Source: DAOTTY01 sp034437575
Lineage (GTDB): Bacteria > Chloroflexota > Anaerolineae > Aggregatilineales > Phototrophicaceae
Assembly (NCBI GenBank): GCA_034437575.1
Contig: DAOTTY010000071.1
Location: forward strand, 1-64,000
Direction of reading: 5' to 3'
Length of the DNA: 64,000 nucleotides
The notes under the pieces: generated by a model
What the model was told of the DNA's origin: nothing
Seen by the model: only the letters and a program-made list of their open reading frames with translations
Database searches by the model: none
Shown: positions 15,829 through 24,441 of the stretch, one piece after another
How positions within the stretch are numbered: position 1 is the stretch's first letter
Layout of the letters: the number at the start of each line of letters is the position of its first letter
Made by a program: the position numbers and the translations under genes

Positions 15829-17358
15829 TTAGTGCCGGAAGTGACGCACGCCTGTGAATACCATCGCAATGCCTGCTTCGTCGGCGGCGGCGATGACTTC
15901 TTTGTCTCGGATGGAGCCGCCCGGTTGGATGACCGCCGTCACGCCTGCCTGAATGCCCGCCTGCAAGCCGTCTGCAAATGGGAAGAACGCATCAGAGGCC
16001 AACACGGCCCCCTGGGCACGTTCCCCGGCCTTTTTAATGGCCAGTTCGGCGGCATCTACGCGGCTGGGTAGGCCACCACCCACGCCGACGGTTGCCCCCG
16101 GCACGGCCAGCACAATCGCGTTGGATTTGACGTGCTGTACGGCTTTCCAGGCGAACTTGAGCGCTTCCAGTTCAGATTCTGTGGGGGGGCGGGCTGTGAC
16201 TGTTTTGAGTGCGGTGGCTTCGGGGTCGCCAATGTCTTTTTGCTGCACCAACACGCCGCGATGCACGCTGCGGATTTCAAATTCGGCGTCGTCGCTGGGC
16301 TGCGGAATTTTGAGCAGGCGGCAGTTCTTACGACCCTCAGTGAGCTTCTGGCGGGCTGTTGCCGAAAAGCCGGGGGCGGCAATCGCTTCGATAAAAATGG
16401 ACTCGAGCGCGTCTACAAAGGCTTCGTTAACCTGACGGTTCACGGCGATGATACCGCCAAACGCGGACACCGGGTCACTGGCCAGGGCATTTTGATAGGC
16501 GGTGGGCAGGCTGTCGTGGCTGGCGATGCCGGTTGGCGTGAGATGCTTGACGATAACAACGGTTGGTTCGGAAAAGCTGCTCACCGTGCGCCATGCGGCA
16601 TCCACATCCAGGATGTTGTTGTATGAGAGCGGCTTGCCGCCCAGCAGTTCCCCGCCCAGGATGCCCTGCTGCCCATAGTAGGCAGCCTTCTGGTGTGGGT
16701 TTTCGCCGTAGCGCATCTCCTGGATTTGCCTGGCACCGATGGACAGGTTTTCTGGCAGGACGCTGGTAGCCGGGCCAAGTGACATATCGGTAGACAGGAA
16801 GGCGTGAATGGCGGTGTCGTATTCGCGTGTGTGCGCGAACGCCTTAATTGCGAGATTGCGGCGGGTCGCCAGCGTCACCTCTCCACCATTCTGGATTTCG
16901 TCTAACACATTTTGATAGTCGGACGGGTCGCAGATGGCCGCCACACGCATGAAGTTCTTGGCGGCAGCCCGCAGCAGGGCCACCCCGCCGATGTCAATCT
17001 GCTCAATAGCGTCTTGCAGGGTGGTGCTGACCTCGGCAACAGTTTTTTGGAAGGGGTACAGGTTGCAAGCAACGAGGCTGATGGGCGCGTAACCATGATT
17101 GGCCAGGTCAGCGTAGTCTTCGTCGCGGTCACGGGCCAAAATACCTGCGTGGATGGCGGGGTGCAGCGTCTTCACACGCCCGCTTAGCATCTCTGTTACG
17201 CCGGTTAGCTGCTCAACAGGGGTGACGGCCAGCCCGGCTTCTTCCAGTTTGCGTTGGGTGCCCCCACTGGCGACCAGGTCCCAGCCCAGGTTAGTGAGTT
17301 GGGTGGCGAAGTTGATCAGATTCGATTTGTCGTAAACACTCAGTAGGGCACGGGGCAT
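15829..17358 (-). CDS. purH: Bifunctional purine biosynthesis protein PurH
   Basis: 509 residues, the usual length. It carries out the last two steps of IMP synthesis: formyl transfer to AICAR, then ring closure. The N-terminal cyclohydrolase (MGS-like) domain begins LLSVYDKSNLINFATQL and has LVASGGTQRKLEEAG and SGRVKTLHPAIHAGILA. The C-terminal transformylase has the ENPHQKAAYYG block, VKHLTPTGIASHDSL with the catalytic Lys-His pair, and ends GGSIRDKEVIAAADEAGIAMVFTGVRHFRH in register. Start is ATG 17358 with AGGACGA upstream. It stands alone with its own promoter. Confident call. Confidence 0.97.
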   Translation of the reverse strand: MPRALLSVYDKSNLINFATQLTNLGWDLVASGGTQRKLEEAGLAVTPVEQLTGVTEMLSGRVKTLHPAIHAGILARDRDEDYADLANHGYAPISLVACNLYPFQKTVAEVSTTLQDAIEQIDIGGVALLRAAAKNFMRVAAICDPSDYQNVLDEIQNGGEVTLATRRNLAIKAFAHTREYDTAIHAFLSTDMSLGPATSVLPENLSIGARQIQEMRYGENPHQKAAYYGQQGILGGELLGGKPLSYNNILDVDAAWRTVSSFSEPTVVIVKHLTPTGIASHDSLPTAYQNALASDPVSAFGGIIAVNRQVNEAFVDALESIFIEAIAAPGFSATARQKLTEGRKNCRLLKIPQPSDDAEFEIRSVHRGVLVQQKDIGDPEATALKTVTARPPTESELEALKFAWKAVQHVKSNAIVLAVPGATVGVGGGLPSRVDAAELAIKKAGERAQGAVLASDAFFPFADGLQAGIQAGVTAVIQPGGSIRDKEVIAAADEAGIAMVFTGVRHFRH

Positions 17359-17419
17359 GGTAGGTCGTCCTGTCTCGTACAGATGGATGCTTTCGGCGCT
17401 GCAAAAAGTCCAAAGCCGC

Positions 17420-17448
17420 AGTCTAGTACAGCTTGGCAGGCGTGGGAA
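17420..17448 (-). promoter_or_regulatory. Probable promoter of purH
   Basis: Minus-strand TTCCCA (17443-17448), 17 bases, TAGACT (17420-17425). Four of six positions match the consensus in each box. No guanine or purine riboswitch core is seen in the roughly 55-base leader. Confidence 0.45.
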
Positions 17449-17456
17449 TGAGTATT

Positions 17457-17465
17457 TGCTATGAT
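17457..17465 (+). promoter_or_regulatory. Extended -10 candidate before the NADH dehydrogenase gene
   Basis: TGC directly followed by TATGAT (17460-17465), about 105 bases before the ATG at 17570. No convincing -35 box. It lies upstream of a dyad at 17494-17505. Confidence 0.4.
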
Positions 17466-17493
17466 TTACTCGAACTCCTAAATTCTGCTGTTA

Positions 17494-17505
17494 CACTCAC
17501 GAGTG
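17494..17505. promoter_or_regulatory. Short dyad, possible operator
   Basis: CACTC, two bases, GAGTG: a perfect 12-base inverted repeat in the leader of the NADH dehydrogenase gene, downstream of its candidate -10 box. The placement suits a repressor site, but I do not recognise the motif. Confidence 0.3.
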
Positions 17506-17569
17506 CTGTACATATTTCATCTGATGATTTAGCATACCCACACTAACCTACGCTCACGAGGCAACCTTT

Positions 17570-18898
17570 ATGGAGACGAAAAATCCGCGCATCGTTATCA
17601 TTGGCGCAGGCTTCGGCGGCCTGTTCGTGGCAAAGCACCTGGCCAATAAGCCTGTCGATGTCTTGCTGGTAGACCGCAACAACTTCCACACATTTACGCC
17701 GCTGGTGTATCAAGTGGCGACCTGCGGCCTCGATATTGATGATGTGGCGTACCCGGTTCGCAAAATTTTCGCCCGCAATGAGAATGTGAACTTCCTGTTG
17801 GGCGAAGTGACCGACGTGATTGCCGACAAGAAGGCGATTACGGTAAAGACAAACGGTGAAACCCGCATCGTTAATTACGACTACCTGGTGGTGGCAGCGG
17901 GCAGTGAAACGAACTACTTCGGTAACGATGCTATCAAGCAGCGGTCGTTCGGCCTGAAGACCGTAGAAGATGCCATCAAGATTCGCGGTCACTTGCTGAC
18001 GCTGTTTGAGCGGGCTGAGTGGACGAGCGACCCCAAAGAACTTGAGTCTTTGACGACGATGGTTGTTGTTGGCGGTGGTGCAACCGGCCTGGAAACAGCA
18101 GGTGCCCTGTTTGAATTGTTCTATGTGGCCCTGCGCCAGGAATACAAGAACATTCGGGACAGCGATGTGCGCGTGATCCTGGTCGAAATGGCAGACTCGC
18201 TGCTGGGGCCATATCCTGAGAAACTGCGTCAATCTGCGAAAGAGCAGCTTGAGGACATCGGGGTTGAGGTGATTCTTGGGGCAGCCGTTGAAGGTATTGA
18301 AAACAACGTGGTTCACCTGAGTGACGGCCAGCAGGTTCACGCACATACGCTGATTTGGGCAACGGGTGTCAAAGCGGCCCCACTGTCAGAGATGGTCGGT
18401 GTTGAGCTGGCTCGCGGCGGTCGCATCCCGGTTGAACCCACGCTGCAAGTGAAGACGCTGGACAACGTCTACGCATTGGGTGACATTGCCTACCTGGAAG
18501 ACGAGAATGGTCGGCCCTACCCGCAGCAAATCCCGGTGGCACAGCAGCAGGCCAAGCTGCTTGCCAAAAACCTGATCCGTCGTGCAGCAGGCAAACAGGA
18601 AGAGGGCTTCGTGTACTACGACAAAGGCATGATGGCGACGATTGGGCGTCAGCGTGCGGTGGCCTGGGTGTTTAATCGCTTCGAGGTGACGGGGGCGATT
18701 GCGTGGCTGGCCTGGTTGGGCTTACACCTGATTACGCTGATGGGCTTCCGCAACCGCCTGAGCGTGTTCACGAACTGGGTGTGGAATTATGTCATGTTTG
18801 ACCGTGTGGCCCGCATCGTGTTAGAGCAGCCTACTGACGCGAAGGACAGCGCGGCGCAGCAGAGCAACAACACACTCACGCAGGCTGCGGGCGATTAG
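17570..18898 (+). CDS. ndh: Type II NADH:quinone oxidoreductase-like FAD protein
   Basis: 442 residues. It should pass electrons from NADH to the quinone pool without pumping protons. The FAD-binding motif IVIIGAGFGGLFVAKHL is at the N-terminus, followed by NFHTFTPLVYQVATCGLD, which fits the NDH-2 family. A second dinucleotide motif, VVVGGGATGLETAGAL, is at about residue 165. VYALGDIAYLED (about residue 300) is the second FAD contact. The C-terminal part has hydrophobic stretches (AIAWLAWLGLHLITLMGF, about 385-402) that suit membrane attachment. ATG 17570 follows a GAGGCAA ribosome site. A complex I module lies 39 kb away, so two NADH entry routes may coexist. Confidence 0.88.
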   Translation: METKNPRIVIIGAGFGGLFVAKHLANKPVDVLLVDRNNFHTFTPLVYQVATCGLDIDDVAYPVRKIFARNENVNFLLGEVTDVIADKKAITVKTNGETRIVNYDYLVVAAGSETNYFGNDAIKQRSFGLKTVEDAIKIRGHLLTLFERAEWTSDPKELESLTTMVVVGGGATGLETAGALFELFYVALRQEYKNIRDSDVRVILVEMADSLLGPYPEKLRQSAKEQLEDIGVEVILGAAVEGIENNVVHLSDGQQVHAHTLIWATGVKAAPLSEMVGVELARGGRIPVEPTLQVKTLDNVYALGDIAYLEDENGRPYPQQIPVAQQQAKLLAKNLIRRAAGKQEEGFVYYDKGMMATIGRQRAVAWVFNRFEVTGAIAWLAWLGLHLITLMGFRNRLSVFTNWVWNYVMFDRVARIVLEQPTDAKDSAAQQSNNTLTQAAGD

Positions 18899-21312
18899 CC
18901 ACGTCGCTTGTCCGTCATGATGAGGCTTTGCATCTGATCGACGAAAGTGTACAGCCCTTCCATATAACCTATCAAAAAGTCGAGCGTAATGGTCTGGGCC
19001 ACCTGTGGGTGGCCCTCAAGTGCCAGGTCAAGCACTGGTTGGCGGAAGTCGCGCAGGGCAATGTGCAGTGTGTCCTGGGCATCTGTCATGATGCCCCATA
19101 CCATTACTTTCTTGTCGTTGTCGTCTTTGGCGCTGGAAAAGCGCGAGATAGATGAGTTTGAAACGACCTGCCCTACATTGCTAAACACTTCCTCGCCCTT
19201 AATGGCTTCATTGACGACGGTCAACTGGCCGGGTATACCGTCCACAATCTTTTGGGCTGCTTCTGGCAAGCCTGCAATCAGGCGGATGGCGGTTGCGCCC
19301 ATGCTTTGCCCGCTGGTGGCAATGTCTCGATAGCGCTGCATGACTTCGCTAAAGGCGTGCAAAGACCCAAGATAGTTCTGGCGTTCTTGATAGAACTGAT
19401 CAACAGCGGCGCGGTTGCTGCCAAACAGCTTGCGCTTTATTGCCTCGTCACGCAGGTGGAGCAGTTGTTCGTGCTCTGTGCGAAAGTCCATGAGTGGGCT
19501 GCGGAAGACGCTGGGGAAAAGCCGCTCTTTCGGGTCGTAGCGTGATGCGTCAATCGGAATGAACAGAGATGGGTTGGTATTGCGCCGCTGCTCGATCATG
19601 GCGTAGATGGCCCGAACCAGCACCGACCCCCGTTGGGTACTGGCGACCTGCTGTAAGCTGCGCTTGAGGGCTTCGGAGGGGTGGTAATACGGGCCGTAGA
19701 TGGTGCGGTAGAGAACGAGCAGGTCGTTAATCGTCAGCCGGATGTTGGTGCGTGTTTTGAGCGCTTGCCGGGCCTGCTGTAACGGGGCTATCGGTTTGCT
19801 GTATTCCGCGCTGACGTAGTTGATTTTCTGGTTCACTTTAGACGCCACGCTGAGAAATTTTGGGTTGGTTTGCAGGTCAAGCGGGGTGATCTTGATAGTG
19901 TGGATGGGCTGGGGGGGGTGGTCTGCCAGCAGCTTAAGGTATTTGCTGGCCTCGTTTGTCAGGATTTCTGCTGTCGCCATGGCCCAGGGGCCGTCAAAGA
20001 AGATGTGCGAAAAGTCAAAGACGGTGCTGGCATCGGTGCGGAAGACGGTCAGGCCGTGGTCGCCAATGCCACGCCGCCCCGTGCGAATGTAGGTTAGCGG
20101 CTGGTCACGCGGGGCGACATCCCAGTTGATAATGATAGACGCCTTGCGGAGCCGCTCCAGGTGTTCGCGTTGACTAGCAGAAAGCGCAGCCCGCAACCGC
20201 ATTTGATGTTGGCGGGGCGCGTTGACCAGGATGGTATCAACCATGGCGCGGCTGTCACCGTCATAGCTGAGGATGGCCGCAGCTTGCTGGCGCATGTCAG
20301 TTTTGGGGGTGTTGGCGTCGCCAGGCATAAGTGGGACAATAAAGTAATTGTTGTTGTGAACGACGGCGATGCTGCGGCTTTCGGGTGGAGTGGGGTAGCG
20401 TTCGTCGCTGTATTCGCCCGGTTCCAGGTATCTGTGGATGGTTAACTGCCGGATGTAGGCCCGCCGCCGCCGTCCGAGTTCATCCTGTTTGGCGGGGGAG
20501 TACCACTGCTGGCTGAACTGACGCCACTGCTGCGGCGATACCTGCGCGAGATGATGTTTGCAGAAGGCTTCGAACCGTTGCTGGCGGTAGTCAAGCAGGT
20601 TGGTGTGCGCGTTTGGGGCGGCAAATGGGCGTTCAAGCTGCCACTGGCGCAGCAGCCCGGTTAGCCCGGTTGTTTCTTCAATCACGATAAGGCGGTAAAA
20701 TTCCTCCCAAACCTGGTTTAACAGGTTTTCATAATCGTGTAGAAACTGCTGGGCGGCCAGCAGCCACGCCGCTAGCTGGTCAACTTCGGACGCTTGATGT
20801 GCGCTGGCAGCCCGTGAGAATGCGAGGGTTTCGGTTTGGTGGCGGCCAGCGTCTTCGCGCAGGCCAAACTCCACGTAGAACTGCCACACGCCGTCTGGTA
20901 AGTATTCTTCTGGCTCTGCCCCGGCCAATTGCAGCAGCATATTGTACCCGGCCAGCACGGTAGCCGGACCCGCAAACGCCAATTGGTACATCATGTTGTT
21001 TCGCATGTAGGACACGCCCTTGAACAGCGCGTTGAGGTGGGATTTACCCGGAGAGGCCCCCGTTGCGTGATACTCGCGGGCGCGTGAGGTCATGATGCCG
21101 CTTAGAACAAAGCTGAGGACGTTACCAGCGGGGATAATCCGCGATACCTCATCAATCAGGTCTTCGCGCTCTGCGATGGCCAGGATAGAAAGCGGGTTGT
21201 CTTCGTCAGCTTGTTGCTCTAAAAGGCGGCGGATGCTGTCTGTAGTGAGCTGGGTGGCTCGTTCAACAGCATCCGCGTCACGCTGGAGCGCGTCCTTTGA
21301 AGGGTCGGTCAT
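18895..21312 (-). CDS. Unrecognised 805-residue protein with HxxxDG motif, in carbamoyltransferase operon
   Basis: I do not recognise this family as a whole. No signal peptide or clear membrane helix is seen. The sequence is Gln/Arg-rich and helical in the first third. Around residue 430 there is VFDFSHIFFDGPWAMATAEIL followed by NEASKYLKLL in register: His436, Asp440 and Gly441 form HxxxDG, the catalytic signature of CoA-dependent acyltransferases (chloramphenicol acetyltransferase, BAHD, condensation and carnitine acyltransferase folds). That supports an acyl-transfer function by analogy only. The C-terminal third resembles the helical end of large acyltransferases in length but not in clear motifs. 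It is the last gene of a five-gene operon, six bases after the previous stop. It ends overlapping the convergent ndh gene. Confidence 0.7.
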   Translation of the reverse strand: MTDPSKDALQRDADAVERATQLTTDSIRRLLEQQADEDNPLSILAIAEREDLIDEVSRIIPAGNVLSFVLSGIMTSRAREYHATGASPGKSHLNALFKGVSYMRNNMMYQLAFAGPATVLAGYNMLLQLAGAEPEEYLPDGVWQFYVEFGLREDAGRHQTETLAFSRAASAHQASEVDQLAAWLLAAQQFLHDYENLLNQVWEEFYRLIVIEETTGLTGLLRQWQLERPFAAPNAHTNLLDYRQQRFEAFCKHHLAQVSPQQWRQFSQQWYSPAKQDELGRRRRAYIRQLTIHRYLEPGEYSDERYPTPPESRSIAVVHNNNYFIVPLMPGDANTPKTDMRQQAAAILSYDGDSRAMVDTILVNAPRQHQMRLRAALSASQREHLERLRKASIIINWDVAPRDQPLTYIRTGRRGIGDHGLTVFRTDASTVFDFSHIFFDGPWAMATAEILTNEASKYLKLLADHPPQPIHTIKITPLDLQTNPKFLSVASKVNQKINYVSAEYSKPIAPLQQARQALKTRTNIRLTINDLLVLYRTIYGPYYHPSEALKRSLQQVASTQRGSVLVRAIYAMIEQRRNTNPSLFIPIDASRYDPKERLFPSVFRSPLMDFRTEHEQLLHLRDEAIKRKLFGSNRAAVDQFYQERQNYLGSLHAFSEVMQRYRDIATSGQSMGATAIRLIAGLPEAAQKIVDGIPGQLTVVNEAIKGEEVFSNVGQVVSNSSISRFSSAKDDNDKKVMVWGIMTDAQDTLHIALRDFRQPVLDLALEGHPQVAQTITLDFLIGYMEGLYTFVDQMQSLIMTDKRRG

Positions 21313-21318
21313 GGGAAG

Positions 21319-21684
21319 TTAAAGGCCAGATGTACGGGCATCAGCCTCAGTATATCCCTGTTGTGCTTTTTGGGTGAGTGCTTGTTCACGGGCGGGCCGC
21401 TCGAAGAGGGCAAAAATGTAAGCACTGATGTTGACGATAACAAGCAGCACAAGGGCTGTCAGGATGGCCCGCCACCAGCTTTCCCCCAGGATGGCTGTCA
21501 GTAACACGGCAATCGGCAGCCCAGTGAACAGGCTGGCCGTGATGTAGTGCATAATCCGTGAGGCAGCCCCGCCATAGATCGTCTCACGGCGCTCGGAAGC
21601 GCGGGCAGTGAAGTAGCCTGCCACCAACCCGAACGCCAGCCCGATGAGCAGGGCGCTGCGGAGTACCGCTGCAAAGTCTTCCAT
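21319..21684 (-). CDS. Small membrane protein, three helices
   Basis: 121 residues. Hydrophobic helices are at about residues 9-27 (SALLIGLAFGLVAGYFTA), 50-68 (ASLFTGLPIAVLLTAILG) and 72-93 (RAILTALVLLVIVNISAYIFAL), with a charged tail. It lies between a DUF5989-like protein and the 805-residue protein with gaps of ten and six bases, so it belongs to the carbamoyltransferase operon. By place and size it could correspond to the SxtJ-type partner membrane proteins found beside NodU/CmcH carbamoyltransferases, but I see no diagnostic motif. Confidence 0.75.
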   Translation of the reverse strand: MEDFAAVLRSALLIGLAFGLVAGYFTARASERRETIYGGAASRIMHYITASLFTGLPIAVLLTAILGESWWRAILTALVLLVIVNISAYIFALFERPAREQALTQKAQQGYTEADARTSGL

Positions 21685-21693
21685 GTGGGCGGC

Positions 21694-21864
21694 TTAGAAC
21701 AGCGTGTAAATGAACGGCTGCGTGCCCGGATTTGTGCTGAGCAGCACCAGCGCACCAAAGACAACCAGCACAAGAATCATGGGGATGAGCCAGTACAGTT
21801 TGCGCTCCCACAGGAATTGCAGCAGTTCACCTAAAATGCCAAGACGACTTAGAAATCCATTCAT
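21694..21864 (-). CDS. Small DUF5989-like membrane protein
   Basis: 56 residues from ATG 21864, which has a strong ribosome site, AGGAGG, six bases upstream; an in-frame extension to 21981 overlaps the preceding gene and is rejected. The sequence starts MNGFLSRLGILGELLQFLWE, then RKLYWLIPMILVLVVFGALV and ends PFIYTLF. This short form (amphipathic start, WERK-W-LIP, one helix, PFIYTLF end) is the DUF5989/SxtK-type pattern found next to carbamoyltransferases. Function unknown; a membrane anchor for the enzyme is a plausible idea. Confidence 0.82.
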   Translation of the reverse strand: MNGFLSRLGILGELLQFLWERKLYWLIPMILVLVVFGALVLLSTNPGTQPFIYTLF

Positions 21865-21898
21865 GTTGATGCCTCCTAGAAGTGAAATAGGGATGCGG

Positions 21899-23692
21899 TT
21901 ACGGTTGGTTTTTACGCACAAGGTACGACCCCAGTGCAAGGATGTCAATGTCACTGTTTTTGAACGTGTTGTAGGCTTCACGCGGGGTGTTGACGATGGG
22001 TTCGCCGCGCAGGTTAAACGATGTATTCAGCAGCACGGGCACACCCGTTGCCTGGCCGAACCGCTCCACGACGCCGTAATACAGCGGGTTTGTCTCCCGG
22101 TCAACGGCTTGTAAGCGCCCGGTGCCCTCGTGGTTAACGGCCTGGATTTTGTCTTGCTTTTCGGGTTTGATGGGCGCGACGATGAGCATGTAGCGCGGTG
22201 CCTCGTGTTTGTCTACGTCGGGGTAGTCGAAGTACTCCGGGGCGCGGTCACGCAGGATGACCGGCGCAAAGGGCCGGAACGGTTCGCGGTATTTAATTTT
22301 GGTGTTGACGACTTCTTTCATTTCCGCGCCGCGTGGGTCTGCCAGGATGCTGCGATTGCCCAGCGCCCGCGGCCCCCACTCAAAGCGCCCCTGGAAGAAG
22401 CCCACGACCTGCTGCTGGGTGAGGTCTTCGGCCAGCCGGTCGAGCATTTTGCTGGGGTCGTCGTCATAGTTTTCGTACTGGATGCCGTTTTCGTCAAGGA
22501 ACTGGCGGCATTCGGCGTCGTTGTAGGCTGCGCCCCAGTAGGCGTGGGGCATTTTCCAGGTGCGGGGATGGCCGAGCACCATATGGTAGGCCCACAGCGC
22601 TGCGCCCAATGCGCCACCGTCATCACCGGCAGCAGGTTGAATGTAGATTTCATCGAAGGGCGTTTCGGCCAGCAGGCGATAGTTCGCTTTTGTATTGAGC
22701 GCGACCCCGCCCGCCATTACCAGTTTGCTGTGGCCAGTTTTTTCGTGCAGGGTGTTGGCGATGTCGATAAGGATGTCTTCTGTGACAAGCTGAATGCTGG
22801 CAGCCACATCAGCATAGTATTGGTTACGTTCTATGAGCGCCTTTTCTGCGGAACGCTCCGGGTTGGTTTTCATGGTGAAGAACTCAAGATCGGGGGGGCG
22901 GTTTTCCCCGAACAGGTCGAGGAACTTCTGGCTGTAGCTGCGCGATGTGGAGTGCTGGTAGGCAAAGTAGTCCATGTTGAGGTGGTAGCTGCCTTGCGGC
23001 CCACGTTGAACCACCTTTTCGACTTTATCCACGTAGCGCGGTTCACCGTAGGGGGTCATCCCCATCACTTTGTACTCGCCGTTGTTCACGCGGAAGCCCA
23101 ACCACGCCGTAAATGTGGAATACAGCAGGCCCAGCGAGTGCGGGAAGCGCTGCTCTTGAAACAAGTCGATTTTATTTTCGCCCGCAGCGTCGCCTTCCCA
23201 GCGGCTTGTGGCACTGCCGAGGGTGGTGGTTGTCCACTCGCCTACCCCGTCAACCGTGAGTACCGCTGCCTTTTTGAACGGGCTGGCGAAAAAGGCGCTG
23301 GCAGCGTGGCTCATATGATGGTCGCAGAACAGGATTTTGCCTGGCGTGGCACCTGTGCGGTTTTGGATAATGGACTTGACCCACAGCTTTTCGTTGATCC
23401 AGCTAATCATTGCGTCACGCCAAACGTGCATAGAGTGGGGGAAGGTGTGCAGTGTCGTTAGCAGAATGCGCTCAAACTTGACGAGCGGCTTTTCGTAGAA
23501 CACCACATAGTCCAGGTCATCAGCCGTGATGCCCGCTTGCCGCAAGCAGAAGTCAATCGCTTGCTGTGGGAAGGTGTTGTCGTGCTTTTTGCGGCTGAAG
23601 CGCTCTTCCATCGAGGCGGCAACCAGGGCACCATCTTTGATGAGGGCGGCGGCAGAATCGTGGTAAAAGCAGGATATGCCAAGTATGTACAT
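21899..23692 (-). CDS. Carbamoyltransferase of the NodU/CmcH family
   Basis: 597 residues, full length. These enzymes use carbamoyl phosphate and ATP to O-carbamoylate a sugar or natural product. The N-terminus, ILGISCFYHDSAAALIKDG, and ASMEERFSRKKHDNTFP are the family signature. The Kae1-like domain has DHHMSHAASAFFASPF with its metal-binding histidines, LTVDGVGEW, and LVMAGGVALNTKANYRL. The C-terminal domain has FQGRFEWGPRALGNRSILADPR and ends with a block (PVLLNTSFNLRGEPIVNTP). Its neighbours are a DUF5989-like and other small membrane proteins, as with SxtI-type enzymes. The acceptor is unknown; glycan genes are not adjacent. Start ATG 23692, two bases after the previous stop. Confidence 0.93.
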   Translation of the reverse strand: MYILGISCFYHDSAAALIKDGALVAASMEERFSRKKHDNTFPQQAIDFCLRQAGITADDLDYVVFYEKPLVKFERILLTTLHTFPHSMHVWRDAMISWINEKLWVKSIIQNRTGATPGKILFCDHHMSHAASAFFASPFKKAAVLTVDGVGEWTTTTLGSATSRWEGDAAGENKIDLFQEQRFPHSLGLLYSTFTAWLGFRVNNGEYKVMGMTPYGEPRYVDKVEKVVQRGPQGSYHLNMDYFAYQHSTSRSYSQKFLDLFGENRPPDLEFFTMKTNPERSAEKALIERNQYYADVAASIQLVTEDILIDIANTLHEKTGHSKLVMAGGVALNTKANYRLLAETPFDEIYIQPAAGDDGGALGAALWAYHMVLGHPRTWKMPHAYWGAAYNDAECRQFLDENGIQYENYDDDPSKMLDRLAEDLTQQQVVGFFQGRFEWGPRALGNRSILADPRGAEMKEVVNTKIKYREPFRPFAPVILRDRAPEYFDYPDVDKHEAPRYMLIVAPIKPEKQDKIQAVNHEGTGRLQAVDRETNPLYYGVVERFGQATGVPVLLNTSFNLRGEPIVNTPREAYNTFKNSDIDILALGSYLVRKNQP

Positions 23693-23694
23693 CT

Positions 23695-23934
23695 TTAGCC
23701 CTGTCGTTTGGCGCGGTCAAGTTGATTGGCGACCGGGTCACGGCTCAGCCAGTGCGTTTCTTCGGATGGGGTGCGGCGCAGGGGGTCGTCGCCCAGGCGG
23801 GCACCCAGCGCAAAAAACACAAGCACCGTCCAGTAGAAGATGTCTAAAAGTGTGCTGCCAACCACTTCCCCAACGATGGCACCCATGATGGTGATGCGCT
23901 CGCGGGCAAGCTCAAAATTTTGTCGAAAGGCCAT
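23695..23934 (-). CDS. Small membrane protein heading the carbamoyltransferase operon
   Basis: 79 residues from ATG 23934 with GGAGAACC upstream. One probable helix covers about residues 24-43 (VGSTLLDIFYWTVLVFFALG), with a charged amphipathic N-terminus and a polar C-terminal half. I do not recognise the family. It is the first gene of a tightly packed operon, and its stop lies two bases before the carbamoyltransferase start. Confidence 0.75.
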   Translation of the reverse strand: MAFRQNFELARERITIMGAIVGEVVGSTLLDIFYWTVLVFFALGARLGDDPLRRTPSEETHWLSRDPVANQLDRAKRQG

Positions 23935-23957
23935 AGGTTCTCCTCAATGGTTGGCTA

Positions 23958-23985
23958 ACTATAAATGAGTGGACGTGTAAAGCAA
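23958..23985 (-). promoter_or_regulatory. Probable promoter of the carbamoyltransferase operon
   Basis: Minus-strand TTGCTT (23980-23985), 16 bases, TATAGT (23958-23963). The predicted start is about 16 bases before the first ATG. Confidence 0.5.
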
Positions 23986-24022
23986 CGGTTTATCCCGGTT
24001 TTGTCTGGCGATCTTTAGGTGC

Positions 24023-24050
24023 TTGTGTTCACCTCGCAAGATGTTAAAAT
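24023..24050 (+). promoter_or_regulatory. Possible promoter of the 107-residue protein gene
   Basis: TTGTGT (24023-24028), 16 bases, TAAAAT (24045-24050), 45 bases before ATG 24095. It is divergent from the carbamoyltransferase promoter. Confidence 0.35.
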
Positions 24051-24094
24051 CAGGCTAGCTTTTTAAGTACAAGATAAGTAAGTCTGAGGTTGTT

Positions 24095-24418
24095 ATGTCA
24101 CAAATCGAAGCGTTTAGCCAGCGGGTACACAAACAGCGCGATACTAAAGCCATCCCCCATTTACAGCAATATGCGCCGGTATGGATCATCGAGGAAACTC
24201 TCATTCCCGAAGACAGTTCGATTATGTTTAACATCCTGTTTCAGCATAACTTGTATGGGTGGGTTAACCGCCGTTATAAGTACGATGGCTTCAACGATGT
24301 GCTGTATCAAAAGGGCCAGACGATGGTTGCTGAAGAGAACGCGCTGGACATCATCGAGGAAAAAGAGCCGTACATTGAGGTGAGTATTTCTGATACGCCA
24401 AACGCCTACGGTGGCTAG
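24095..24418 (+). CDS. Hypothetical protein, 107 residues
   Basis: I do not recognise this family. The protein is soluble, slightly acidic, with no signal peptide, Cys motif or repeat. Its sequence mixes strands and helices (HLQQYAPVWIIEETLIPED, then YGWVNRRYKYDGFNDVLYQK, then EENALDIIEEKEPYIEV). It is likely real: it has its own promoter-like sequence and sits 23 bases before an oxidoreductase on the same strand, with which it may be transcribed. Confidence 0.65.
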   Translation: MSQIEAFSQRVHKQRDTKAIPHLQQYAPVWIIEETLIPEDSSIMFNILFQHNLYGWVNRRYKYDGFNDVLYQKGQTMVAEENALDIIEEKEPYIEVSISDTPNAYGG

Positions 24419-24441
24419 GATAGCCCTGCGAGGCAAAGCAC

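Noticed and set aside
17359..17419. Purine riboswitch before purH
   Set aside because: The leader is only about 55 bases and shows no purine aptamer core.
22130..23461. A 443-codon frame on the plus strand opposite the carbamoyltransferase
   Set aside because: It is the mirror of a strongly conserved gene, has no family pattern and no ribosome site. High GC codons leave the opposite strand open.
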